From Nomia melanderi (lineage: Eukaryota; Arthropoda; Insecta; Hymenoptera; Halictidae), in assembly GCF_051020985.1 (NCBI RefSeq), contig NC_135007.1:5833501-5897500 (forward strand): DNA of 64,000 bases, read 5' to 3'. How positions within the stretch are numbered: position 1 is the first letter of the stretch; each line of letters starts with the position of its first letter. Of this stretch, positions 21,297 to 32,984 are shown in pieces. The position numbers and the translations under genes were made by a program. The notes beneath the pieces are model-generated. The model saw only the letters and a list, made by a program, of their open reading frames with translations, was not told where the DNA came from and searched no databases.

Positions 21297-24200
21297 TCGA
21301 AACTTGAAAATCATATCCGCAAACATCAACTCAATAGTAACCAATGAAAGACGATACGTCGTAACAGAACTACTAAACAAAGAAAAACCCGACCTACTGC
21401 TACTAAACGAGACGAAACTAAAAAAACAACACAGATCGAAATTTAAGAACTACGACTTAATACGAAGCGACAGAGAAGGCGGCAACGGGGGCGGTGTAGC
21501 CATATTAATAAAAAACACCATACCACACGAACACATGCAAAACATTCATGAAAACACGATAATAGAAACCACCACAATCAAAATAAAACTAAAACAAAAC
21601 AAACAACTAATGATAGTAGCAGTGTACGCACCAGGAACACAAACAGACGAATTCACCAAGGAACTGTCGAACATATTCAACCAACTGGACTTACAAAACA
21701 ATAAAAATTACCACATAATAGTCGGCGACCTAAACGCCAAACACCCGCAATGGGGAAACAGATCATACAACGCCAGAGGAAGGGCTTTGAACACCTGGCT
21801 ACAATATAACACTATAAATTACAACACAACACTAATCAAAACCGAATTGCCCACATTCCCACACAGCAACGCACACATAGACATAGGACTGATAGACAGT
21901 AGACTACGCATCACAAACGGCAACGAAATCGACACCATCCCCACAATAGACACAGACAGCGACCACCGAGCACTAGACATACAGATCTCACTACCGACGG
22001 CAGAAGACAGCATACCGTTTACAACCCCCCAACAACCACGCAACTACCAAAAAACGGACTGGACAAAATTCCAACGAAACCTGACCAAAAACTGGAAAAC
22101 AGAAATACCAAAAGAACAAAACATCACGAACGCGGAAATAGACAGATTCCTTTCAGACCTCACAGCGACAATGAACGAAGCAATAGTGAAAGACATCCCA
22201 ACCCTACCCAGCTACAACTCGGCAGAATTATACGTAAACACTGACATAATCAAACTACAGAAGACAAAAAGCAAACTACTAACAATACTACGCAACGAAT
22301 ACAGAAACCCAACGCAATACAGCAGACAGACGATCACAGAAACAAGAGACCTACTAAAAAAATGTAAAACAAAAATTAAAACCGAATTTCAAAAATCGGT
22401 AAACACACACTGGGAGAACAAAATCAAAAAAATTCCAATAAACTCCCAAAAGACATTCCCACAACTGAACAAATTACTGAGGAAAAAAGAATCACTAGAC
22501 ATACAGAAACTGACCATAGACAAGAACAAGACTACAGTACTCAAAAATGCAAAAGTAGACCCAACAAAGCTACCGAAAGACGAAAACGGGAATTACATAA
22601 TAACAGACGAAAGACAAAAATTAAACATATTAGCCATGAGCTTCGCGTCGGCGAACGCTACAAAACAACAAAACAAAAAACTGAGACACACCAAAATAAT
22701 AGAGGAAACATACAACAAGTTCATGGACGAACTACGAATCGAAGAAGCAGCACAAAGACAGCTAACAACATTCACAAGAACGAATCCTGCAAACAACCCA
22801 ACGGACAGACAATACGCAGACTACTTCACCAACGCTAAACGCACAAAGGACATATTTCGAAAAATAAACAATAAGAAATCCACCGGACCGGACAACATAC
22901 CAAATATAGTCCTCAAAAACCTATCCGACAAAATACAAAACGACTACTCCAAACTCTTCAACCACTGCCTGAATAATAGCCACTTTCCCGACGCATGGAA
23001 AACCGCAAAAACAATCCCCATAAAAAAAAGGCAAAAAACCAGACGACCCGAACAGTTACAGACCAATAAGCCTATTACCCAACATATCCAAAGTATTCGA
23101 AACAATAATCAAAACATCACTAGAAAAGCACATGGAAGAACAACACATAATACCAGACACGCAATTCGGTTTTAGATACAAACACAGCACAATACACGCA
23201 CTCAACAAATTAACATCGGACATACAACACGCACTACACAAAAACAATACAGTAGCAGCAGGCTTGATCGATATCGAGAAGGCCTTTGACACGATGTGGA
23301 TCAAAGGGCTGATATACAAGCTAATCAAGAAAAAATACCCCCCACACTTCACAAAAATTATCGCAAACATGATACATAACAAAAAATTCTACACACAAAT
23401 TAATAAACAAAGATCGGACACAACATAAGACATAACAAACGGATTACAACAGGGAACAGTGACAGCACCGACGCTATTCAACCTCTACAACACAGACCTA
23501 CCACTACTATTCGGAATACCGACATCGACGGACACAAAAACGATACAATTTGCCGACGACCTAATAATATACATAGAAGGAAAAAACATAAAAAGACTAC
23601 AGGACCAACTACAGAAACTATACGACCAAATACAAGACTACTACAACACATGGAAACTAAAAATAAACGTCGGAAAATGCGAGACAATATTATTCAGGAA
23701 AAAAATAAAAGGCCAAGGAAAAGCCTACAGAAACACATACAAATCATTTCAAATAAGACACACTAACACAAACGTGAACATACCACACAAAAATACAGTA
23801 AAATACTTGGGAGTACACATAGACAAACTAGCACACTTCAATAAACACATCAACACACAACTACAGAAAGCAAAGATAGCCTTCCAAACAAACAGCAAAA
23901 TTTTTTACTCCAAAATCCTCAACAATAAAATCAAGACCACATGCTACCTGCTACTCATCAGACCAATACTAACATACGGATGCCCCGTATGGTACAACAG
24001 GAGCCCACCCACAATGGAAAAAATCAGAGCCTTCGAGAGGAAGTGCCTGAGAATCTGTACGGGACTACACAGAAACGAAACAACACAATGCAAAACCTAC
24101 ATAAGCAACAAAACACTGTACAACACCGCAAACATACCACGAATAGACAACCACATACTCAACATCACACGAAACTACTTCGCCAACACACGAACAATAA

Positions 24201-24664
24201 AAACAAACTCACTAATATACAGCATAACATATCCACACGATGAATACTACATAAAAACAATGCAGACAGGCTACATCCCCCCCGAGGCATTCACACTTCT
24301 GGACAAAACGGGCAGGACAACAGACCCCAACAACATCCCCATAATATAACACATACAGAGAACATCCAACGACAAACGAATACGATACGAACCACACACA
24401 AACAGCAAACACACAACACAAAAACTCGTATACAACATGACGATACCAGACAGAAACCAAAACAACAAAGACAGACTAAACAAAAAAAAATATTGGTGGC
24501 TACATGAACCCCCCCCCCCCCCACACACACAGCGAAACAACGGAACAACACACCAACATAAGAACACAAACACCGTCGACATAGGAAACATAAACAAAAC
24601 AGCAAAAAATGTACAAAAGCACAAAACGCCAGAAACCAAACGCGAAGCGCACAACCCCGAATGA
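21259..24664 (+). pseudogene. ORF2: endonuclease / reverse transcriptase (broken)
   Basis: The 5' frame (ATG at 21259, or more likely 21289) encodes an APE endonuclease with intact landmarks counted from 21259: SANINS (N22), LLNETKL (E51), VGDLNAKHPQWG (D157, N159) and SDH (234-236). RT motifs follow: KKSTGPDNIPN near residue 535, then SYRPISLLP, IDIEKAFD, NGLQQGTVTAP and FADD (23549-23560), then YLGVHID and YGCPVW. One extra A in the A8 run at 23022-23029 shifts the frame, truncating the first frame at 23175. A TAA at 23426 interrupts the second frame, which ends at 24349. The same frame reopens after 24349 and includes KKYWW (24485-24499), so that TAA may also be a mutation and the original end about 24664. 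A C14 run at 24509-24522 makes the last part uncertain. Confidence 0.93.
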
Positions 24665-25104
24665 ATGTGAATGAATGAACGAGTGACGAAACGGAATGAA
24701 GAAGTGCATGTGTGTATATATTGTAAATAGGATATAGGTTAAGAATTAGATTAAGATAGGCTATAAGAACAACCAAGAAAAAAAAACCCTCGGGGACGTT
24801 TTTTTCAGAGCCCTCTGCGGAGCGGATCTTTTTGAGTTCACGAGATCAAGAGAGAAAAAAAAATGTATGTATATACATACATAGATAAGCTGTAACAAAT
24901 AGCGAAACAGAAATAGACATAAGAAGCGAGCGAAAACAAAAAAAAAATGTAACCCCCGCACCGATGGCGAGCGTCGCACCACGACCAGACCATCAAATGA
25001 GTATTTAAGCAAGCAAACCGTGGATTATTCACCACCTGACCGTATCAAAAAATATGTACATAACGGCTATTGAATAAAGAATATTTCAGAAAAAGAAAAA
25101 AAAA
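24665..25104 (+). other. 3' UTR and A-rich tail of the retrotransposon
   Basis: Non-coding, A-rich sequence with a potential polyadenylation signal AATAAA at 25073-25078 about 15 bp before an A-rich tail that ends at the target-site duplication. Several minus-strand frames across 24271-25035 are shadows of low-T sequence. Confidence 0.8.
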
Positions 25105-25120
25105 TACAGCATGAGACTCT
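25105..25120 (+). repeat. 3' target-site duplication of the retrotransposon
   Basis: TACAGCATGAGACTCT, directly after the A-rich tail; 15 of 16 identical to 21031-21046. The C at the sixth base restores the normal 10-25 G-C pair of the tRNA D stem, so this copy keeps the ancestral base and the 5' copy has mutated. Confidence 0.92.
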
Positions 25121-25158
25121 TAATCTCATGGTCATGGGTTCGAACGCCACACTGGACG
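25121..25158 (+). pseudogene. 3' half of the split tRNA-Lys(CTT)-like gene
   Basis: 38 nt covering positions 36-73: the last anticodon base, AA, TCTCA closing the anticodon stem, variable region TGGTC, T arm with TTCGAAC loop, acceptor strand ACTGGAC and discriminator G. B box GGTTCGAACGC is slightly off consensus. A T8 run at 25165-25172 follows and would terminate Pol III transcription. Together with 21012-21046 it makes a 73-nt tRNA with anticodon CTT. Confidence 0.85.
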
Positions 25159-25164
25159 ATATGA

Positions 25165-25172
25165 TTTTTTTT
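25165..25172 (+). terminator. Oligo-T (T8) after the split tRNA
   Basis: Eight T residues begin seven bases after the tRNA-like 3' end, the normal place for a Pol III terminator. This supports a true tRNA-gene origin of the insertion target. Confidence 0.65.
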
Positions 25173-26101
25173 CTATATGTTGCACGATCCAGTCGCATAT
25201 TTACCGACGTCAATATTTAAGAATCTCTCCTACCATTGCTGAGCTATATCTCACTGAAACCTCGAGGGAACGTTCTCTGATAAAAACCAATCTGAATGCG
25301 GGACCGCGTTTTTGCGCGCGCACCGCTGGCATTTTTTTGGTTTCGTCTCAAAGTACGCTCTGTTCGAAGAAATGATCAAAATCTCCAGTCGCACGTAATC
25401 TTATCAAAACTGACAGACGAACAGGCGACGGTTCAATGCACGATACACATCTAACGGCATCGACAATAATTAATAAAACGATGAAAAATGAAAGTGGTCA
25501 TGAGTTGTAAATTTACTAAGCTGATAAGTAAAAGTGTGTATTAGTTATATCGTTAGAGAATTCAAAATGCAACGGTTTAGAATTTAAAATGTTTCACGAT
25601 ATTTGTTGGAAAAATTTAACGAGGTTTATTGAGTACAATGTTACTTTTCTATCAGCTCACTAATATGTTTTATGCAATTTTTCTATAATATAAAATATAC
25701 AATTCATTGGAATAGAGAATAAACAATATTTGTCATGTAGTTATGTGTACGTTTTCTCATTTTGAAATTTTACACAAAATACGTGTCTACAATGGATTCT
25801 TAAAATTAAAAGTAATGTAAATAAATAATTCTAACAAATTTTATTCCAATACGAATATTTGTTAATTGGAAAATAAAAATATTTAGGAATAGAATAGTGT
25901 AAATTATAAAACAACAGATTAGCAATATGAAACCTATAATACACAGTCAGGTTCAGCAGATACAATATTCACTAATATTATAAATTTTCATTTCATATAA
26001 TTCAAAGCTCAACAGCTACTTTCCATATACCACAGAAATAATAACACACACGCATTGCAATATACTTCAATAATAAATCCACCTTAACATTCCACTCATG
26101 T
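25173..26101. other. No gene seen
   Basis: A GC-richer patch at about 25230-25450 is followed by AT-rich sequence. No recognised gene or repeat. Confidence 0.5.
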
Positions 26102-26324
26102 TTAACCTCTTCAGGATCAAATTTCTTATTCTAGATTTACTTTTACTCTTAGTTTTCATTTGAATCCAATTTATTTTGTTCATATTAATACAAACTGAAC
26201 AATATGAATACAAACGAAGACACTGTTGAAAATTATACGAAAAAAACAAGTGTCTGTTCGATGGACTTAACATGAAACTAAAACCAAATGTACACACCTA
26301 TGCCAGTATCCGTAAAGAGGTTAA
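26102..26324. mobile_element. TTAA-flanked short element, family I
   Basis: 223 bp between TTAACCTCTTCAGGATCAAA and, in reverse from the right end, TTAACCTCTTTACGGATACT. The inverted ends agree over about 15 bp and TTAA is present on both sides. Non-coding. Only one copy was seen in this window. Confidence 0.65.
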
Positions 26325-27174
26325 CCAGCCTCACTATTTATCTACCATTTTATACATCAACTTCGATCTCGCTACACCATTAACAAATGATCACCAGAAA
26401 GATGAGAAACCGGGCGGAGGTTCATTCGAAAAGGCGATCACGAAGAATCCCGAAAGAATGACGTCAAAGATCTTCGTGATCCCTTCGGGCTAGTCTGAAA
26501 ATCCATCAAGAATCTGGCGAGCACAAGGGTAATGAAACACGACAGTGTCTGGGGGTTAGATTGAAATTTTCAATGACTCCCCTAGCGGTAGACCCGAGGA
26601 ATTTCGTCGGACAGGTGCGTGCCCCTTGCGTGAAAACATCTTAGGACGGAAGGGGGCTAAAGGTATGGGGTGAATGGAGGGGGTCCAACGTGTAGAATAG
26701 AAACGTCGGGGTGCCAGGTGTTTCGGAAAGTTATTTTCGATTGCAGTTTCGGTGAGAATAGTGTGGGGAGGGGGTTAGGCCAGTCCTCGGAGTGGTGTAT
26801 TTTTAGGTGGGGCACGGCATGCGGCACACCACCGCAACGTTTCGACATGACCCGAAATAAAGTGTTTATCGAAACGACACCGGCCGGATTGCAGCCGGCG
26901 AGCGCGACCGCGCCGCGGCTTTTTGTCCCTTGCCAGCGAAAGTAGATCGGTTTACGGACGAAGACAATGCGTAATTAATAGCCCGTGGTTCCTTCCGTTC
27001 CATGCGTGATGTTAATGACAGATCTCTGGACATCGCCGCTTCTAATTCCCGACTCTAACTGTACTCGATGGGCATTGATCCGTGCTCGCGACACCCGTCG
27101 TGCTGATGAGAATATGGGATACGATGGAAGTAGATTTAAACAGGTTTTGACCGGTTTTAACCTGTTAACTGTGG
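26325..27174. other. No gene seen; GC-rich island
   Basis: Positions about 26400-27120 are GC-rich. Frames 26657-26848 (minus), 26670-26945 and 26985-27215 (plus) have no recognised motif. A candidate regulatory island only by composition. Confidence 0.45.
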
Positions 27175-27249
27175 AATTTAGTTTGAACAATCTAGTTTTG
27201 CGCGCAATAAAATGAAAAAATGAAGTGTATACTCGTCAAACGCAGTTAA
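27175..27249. mobile_element. D-family element, internally deleted copy D3
   Basis: A 75-bp copy from TTAACTGTGGAATTTAGTTT to GTCAAACGCAGTTAA. Its segment GCGCGCAATAAAATGAAAAA matches the reverse of D2 (GCGCGCAATAAAATCGAAAA at about 52.15 kb), and its two ends match the two ends of D2. Most of the interior is missing. Confidence 0.7.
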
Positions 27250-27295
27250 CTGTTTAAAATTTGTTTTGAAATTTTGCGCTTTCTTTTGTTCAATT

Positions 27296-27478
27296 AACTT
27301 CATATGAATTCGCATATTGTCTGATTAATCAGTTTTTCAACTTTTGTCTTCCCTTTTGTTTTTGTTTCCAGTAAGAGGAATGTGTCCTTTAACTTGTTTA
27401 CCTTTATTTTGAAACTCATTATGTGACTGGTTATGGTAGGAATAGGTATATGAAAAGTGCTGGTACGTTTAGTGTTAA
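27296..27478. mobile_element. B-family TTAA element, copy B2 (left end uncertain)
   Basis: The right end in reverse reads TTAACACTAAACGTACCAGC, matching the left end of B1 (TTAACACTAAACGTACCACG at 35298). A TTAA at 27296 is a possible other boundary but shows no convincing inverted terminus. Confidence 0.5.
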
Positions 27479-30400
27479 CAATAGAATTACCGAACACTTG
27501 TGCTGACATTTTCAAATTTCTTTGTAGAAACTATTAACGTGCTTTTATTAATTTTTAACACTTGAGAGGTGACTCTCAGTCACCACTCGATAACGCATTG
27601 ATATGTGAAATACTGAAATCGAATATCTTGGTTTCTTAATTCATGTATGATTTCTTATTAAGTTAGTTTCAAACAATGTCGTCTGCATCTAATCGGGAAA
27701 TGTTAAATATTTCTAGTGAAAAACTTTCGGGTTCAAGGGATTAAGATTTTAATTAACGTATATTGCTGTTTAGGTGTTACCGAATTAGCCTCGTTGAAAA
27801 TTTATCAAAGAAGCATCACTAAGAAATCAGGAATGGTTCATTCTGACCCATCTAGTAGTTTTGGTGTTAATACATCGTATGCGGGTCATTTTTTGTCAAT
27901 TATATTCAATGCACTGATTTATTATTTACTATGTTTTGAGGAATTTTCAATACGAATAGAAATATTTTCAGTAAAAGAAATCAAACTTTTACCTTTAATA
28001 TAAAATATCAATGAAATAAATATATAAAATTATTCTATCTACATACAGTGTGTTAAAATACAGCATAAGTTTCATCAAATGAGTTTCATTTTAGTTATAA
28101 AAAAATATAATACTTATTTTTATCACGTTATTTATTTCTTTTATTTATTTCTATGTTAAAAAGGATACAGAATCTTTGATACAATTTATTAAATTTGCAT
28201 TAAAACTGTATTTCCCTTTCTATAATATCAGAAAACATATTTTACTAGCAATTCATTAAATACTTCATTAAGGATAATAAATAATGATCATCTTCTTCTC
28301 ATCTACATATTAACCGCATGCTTGTATAACCGTGTTTACAAATCGTGGGATCCTGACCATTAATTTTTTATTGTTTATATTAGTCTAGGAAAAACCACGT
28401 TGAAGCTTTAGTCATCACAGAATGAAAAAAAAACTTAAATACAAGTTTAATTTAATGCTATTAGAATATTAGTATGACATTGACTTCTTACAGTTTATAC
28501 CTTAAAAAATTGTTAGATCATTGACACACTTTATGCATGTATTATCTTTAATTATCTTTAATTCATATTTGGCTATATCTAGCTAGTCTACGAACACCTA
28601 CAATATAACCGGTAAACCATAGTTGAGATAACAATTTTTATAGCGCGATTAATTAAGTACCGATTACGAAACGGCTGAGTAACAAACTAACAATGAGATT
28701 AATTTTATCACCGCTGTGATTAGATAGTTTTATAAATAAGTCTCGCGGTAAATCTCATATACGTAAGAACTAATCGTAATAGTGAAAAAATATGTAACTA
28801 CAGTCTAACAGAATCACCCGTTTAATGATCGAACAATTTTACTCCGAATTCTAGGAAATTAATTTCATGTCCATGAGAAATTTGGAACTCAGCGAAGCAA
28901 TAAAAATATAAAAAAGAAAGTCAATACACTTTATACAGAATAATGAGATTAAAAATTAAAAATTCTGTTTGCATATATCTTATTAATATTCCTTTACCTA
29001 TAATGTACATGTACTCATATTATCAATTCAAATTATTCGCATCTAATACATACATAACAAACGTTTATGACTATCATGCGGATGTTTATACGAATTCTCA
29101 TTTTCATTAATTATCTCGTTACAGGCACAGTCAAAGGAAGAATTCTCTCATCAATGAAGCAGTTTGTTACATCACTAATGTATTTGGCACGAATTTCCTG
29201 AGCTTAAATACACGTCGATACTGAGTATCTTACGACCTGACAAAAAAAATTTTATATAAATCATTTGTTGCTACAAAAGACAGAATTTCTGAAACATCAT
29301 TTTAAAGACATGAGATTTTAGTAATATGAAATCTAAGTTTCTTAAATCTGGATGTAAAATAAATCATAAAACATCTGTATGATGATTGGAAGTTGAACAA
29401 TATTTAATAATATTAAATACTGAAGTTTGGAATGAGTTGATAAGGTCATACAGATTACAGTATAATTTCAACATAAGATTTCGCAGAAATGTAGAAATCG
29501 GAGTTAAAAGATCTCATGATATCAAATAAACCATAAAATAATATTTATGTTGGTCCGAAGTTTGACAATTTTTGATAAGATTAAATACTGAAGTCTGGGA
29601 TAAGTTGATGAAATTCTAAATACAGAAAATTGAAGTAAATTCACAGGGATAAGTGTACCAAATTACATTTCAAGTATAAATTTTGTTAGAATTAATACTA
29701 GAATTATGGAGCAGTCAAATTTAGTGGTCCGTACTTCTTTCTATAAATGCTCTTTTTTACTGATTTGATGGTTCTACTCTTAATATCACGATATACCTTT
29801 CTTTCTCAGGTAGAATATATCGCTGTACCAATTACTAAATCAGTGTGCCCAACAATTTCCAAAAATCGTCCGCACCTTTCCAACAATTTTAAAAGAAGAA
29901 ATCCGACACATGTCGGTTAAACCCAATCTAATGTTTCTACTGTTAATCTCACGACGTTTACATTCCTTTTTCACTTGTTAGAACGCAAGCATTGTACATA
30001 TATTGTTTTGACGGTGAGTGGGTTGAAAGAACCATAGAAAAATCCACGCGATAGCCGCAGCAGCGCGTACAATCATGATCGATAAACATTGCCGGGGTAA
30101 GTACTTTTCCTTCGATTTGGCGGGAATCTCAGTTCCACGGCCGGGAACGTGACGGAACGGGTCGCCACGGGGCCGTCACGTGATAATGCCTGCCGGGAGC
30201 GAAGAATAATCGCACGTGCGGCACGAAGAGGCACACCAGCGGCGAAAACGTGGCTCCTCGAGTGGCCGCGACGACACCGCGCCGCGTTATAAACGTATCC
30301 GGGTGCAGCTATTTTGCGACTGGCCTAATTTCGCCGCGGGAGGAGAGAAGCTGTTCTTCGACCGATTTGGGAATGATCGTATCGATGAAAAACAACCACG

Positions 30401-30506
30401 GCGGAAGTCCTATCAGCGGAATCGCCAGACGTTTCGAGATATCCGACCCTAATCCGACTGTCTCGTCACGTAGATCAATTAATTTAACAAATTCATATTC
30501 TTTCTA
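27479..30506. other. Mostly AT-rich stretch without genes
   Basis: TTAACACTTGAGAGGTGACT at 27554 holds a small perfect stem (GGTGACT-CTC-AGTCACC). A diverged tandem duplication of period about 167 bp starts at 29357 and 29524, sharing AAATAAAYCATAAAA and TTAAATACTGAAGT.TGG..T.AGTTGAT. Positions 30020-30480 form a GC-rich island with overlapping frames of no known family. No host gene was recognised. Confidence 0.5.
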
Positions 30507-30754
30507 TTAACCCTTTGTACTCGAGATATTTTCAATGTTGTTGTGTGTAAACTTGTATCTATTTTTAGGGAAATGAGTTGAAGTAATTTACAGCAGTAGA
30601 ATTCAATGTTTTATATTTAGTTTATTTATTATTATTATTATAAGATTTAATTTGTATAATCTTTTAAAGTATCGTACTTTGCAAAGAACCACAAGTAAGG
30701 TATAACAAGTTTGTATTTTCATATAGAGCATGACATACGAGTGCGAAGGGTTAA
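30507..30754. mobile_element. H-family TTAA-flanked short element, copy H1
   Basis: 248 bp. The left end is TTAACCCTTTGTACTCGAGA and the right end in reverse is TTAACCCTTCGCACTCGTAT. The inverted ends agree at most of the first 17 positions. TTAA plus CCCTTTG termini are characteristic of piggyBac-type elements. Non-coding. Confidence 0.8.
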
Positions 30755-32722
30755 TCGCTTTCTTCGACATTTAAATAAAATCTTCTATATCTATGTCTTC
30801 CAAAATTTGTTTTTCACTGTGCGATTTTATGTGAGGTTTTGAAGATGGAATAAAGTTTACGGTTTCAGTAATCTGTCGATCAACTCTTTCCAATACAATT
30901 ATCTTTGTGACAATATGTGTCTAATTTATTTTGCTAATTGAAGGAAATACAGAAAATGTTGTCTCCTTACAGGTGTCTCTACATTGGAGATGAAAAATTG
31001 ATAGTAGCAAGATAGTACTGTACTTTTATCCATATGTAGTAGTATTCATTTTTAATTAATTGAGCTAGAAATTTTTACCACCAATTTCATTCGTTATTAT
31101 ACGGCAATAGGTTAATAGAAACTGTTGATTTCTCTAATTTCTATGTACTTAGCGTGTTTTATTTGTAAAGAGTTGATCTATAAACACTATTCTACAATCA
31201 AGTCGCAATAACATGTAATAATCATTATTTATTATGAACGAGAAATTTTATTTCGGGACATGTTTTAAAAATAGCTGAAATCGAACATGTTTTGGTGACA
31301 GTTCCTTAAATGGTGTTGGACAAATTTTGAAACCGATGTTCTTCAAAAGCGATGTTTCAAACGCAAAAAAAATAATATTTTACGTTTCACTTTTTCACGT
31401 GTAGTAATTTTCTGTGAAAAATAATATTTTTCAATAAAAAATCTGTATTTTGTTTTTGCCAACTTTTTTTTATATACAATCAGCTTCTTCCCATTTGTAA
31501 TACCAGTTAGAGGATACTTTATGTATTAAAACAGACTCTTGTAACAGAAATTTGTATGGAACTAGTTCATAGAAACTACGATTGAATAAAAATTTGAAAA
31601 ATTCCTTTCTTTTATTACAGTCTTCATTTTTACCACGAGAATTTAATACTCATTCGCATTTTTGTTAAAAATCATTTGTTTCAATACACGTATTCCATAT
31701 CTCAAAAAATGCGATGAATGCATAAAATCTGCATTTCAGTAATCCCCATACGAAATCCACATACACTCCATTACTTATGAGCAGCACAACGAAATATCTC
31801 GATGATCCCGGTGAACCGTAATGATTCTATGTAATTCTATGTAACATAGAAATAATAAGAATCTAACGTGTCCATTAATTCTATAAATAAGAGAAAGGAA
31901 AAACCTGCTGCCTTCTCCCGGGTTTAATTAATCATCAAATTAAGCGTGTTACCCGTGGAAAAATAATTGTAATCTCGACAGGGCACGCACATAACCGTAT
32001 TAAACAGGAACAATGACCTCACTAACTAAACAGGAATTTCAGATGGCATCCATATATTTCTGCGGTACCTACGTTTATGAGCCTGCTTTCCGGTACGGTC
32101 GCGTAGGTGTGACGCAATTTTGCCACGAGAACGGCTGGCTATTTATTCACGGATTTTCGAGTATCCCGAATGGATTGAAAACAATGACCTGGCGCGGCTT
32201 TAATCTGGACAGATCGTAAAATTGTCGATTGTATGCTTTTTCCTTTCAGTGTTTTACGAGTTCGTTGATTTTACGACTCGTCCCGGGGCGGCTTGTATGA
32301 CCGAATAGCCGGGTAACAGTGACCTCGTAAAATTGTCGAAATATCATTTAGCGGCCACGTGAATTCACCGGTAACGAAACGCGCCGCGCCGTTGTAAAAT
32401 TTAGCCGCGCGTTCGAGGCACACCGAGCGGCCTCGGGAATTACGCGACGCGACTAGAACACTTTGAGTCACTTAGTGATTTTTGCCACTGGCCTACATTT
32501 ACCAAGGCTTGTTTATCCGCGTACTTTGAAAATCATTGCATCAACCAATAAATATAGCAGTCTTGCTTTTAAATTCATTCTCGTGTGCTCGACTGTGTAT
32601 ATAAATCCGTTGCGCGGCCGAAACATGGCGCCCCGTAATTGCCAAACCGGAACAAGGGGACTACGCTCCCCTCGCGTGGTACAAATTAACCCATAAATGA
32701 TGAGGTTCGTCTTGATGTATAT
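30755..32722. other. No gene seen; AT-rich then GC-rich
   Basis: AT-rich to about 31880; GC-richer at about 31900-32690. The frames at 32013-32219, 32271-32471 and 32463-32696 have no recognised domain or conserved splice context. Confidence 0.45.
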
Positions 32723-32983
32723 ATAACCCCTTGCCCTATGATTTATTTCTTAACTGCGATCGATACAACTACTTTATCATTAATAATTTTAATAATAATA
32801 CTAGAACAACAAAGAATTTTGATGCTTCTTCTATATCTATATCTACTCCAAAGGTTAAAGATTGATAATAGAAGAGTAATATTTAATTTATATTTAAAGA
32901 AAATAAATAACACTTGAATGTCTGAAATTCAATTTACAATTTTCATCACGAGTCTGATACGATACTGTAGGTTAAGGGGTTAA
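32723..32983. mobile_element. A-family short element, copy A3
   Basis: 261 bp and the best-preserved A copy. The left end is ATAACCCCTTGCCCTATGAT (TTAA changed to ATAA); the right end in reverse is TTAACCCCTTAACCTACAGT. Interior segments (ACTTTATCATTAATAATTTT, ATAGAAGAGTAATATTTAAT, ATTTTCATCACGAG) align with the other A copies. Non-coding. Confidence 0.75.
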
Positions 32984-32984
32984 T

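Larger units (their letters stand above)
21047..25104 (+). mobile_element. Jockey-like non-LTR retrotransposon, 5'-truncated
   Basis: A 4.06-kb element with the end of ORF1, an APE-type endonuclease plus reverse transcriptase ORF2, a 3' UTR with AATAAA at 25073 and a short A-rich tail (AAAAAGAAAAAAAAA). It is bounded by a 16-bp target-site duplication, the hallmark of target-primed reverse transcription. The 5' end falls inside ORF1, a usual 5' truncation. The plus strand is strikingly A- and C-rich and T-poor, unlike the surrounding DNA. ORF2 has one frameshift and one or two in-frame stops, so this copy is dead but recent. Assignment to the Jockey group rests on motif style (APE domain, FADD, YGCPVW after the RT); the exact clade is unsure. 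Confidence 0.95.

Noticed and set aside
24271..24776. Minus-strand frames of 127 and 161 codons rich in Cys, Phe and Val
   Set aside because: They lie opposite the A/C-rich, T-poor retrotransposon strand, where stop codons are rare in antisense. They show no family motif.
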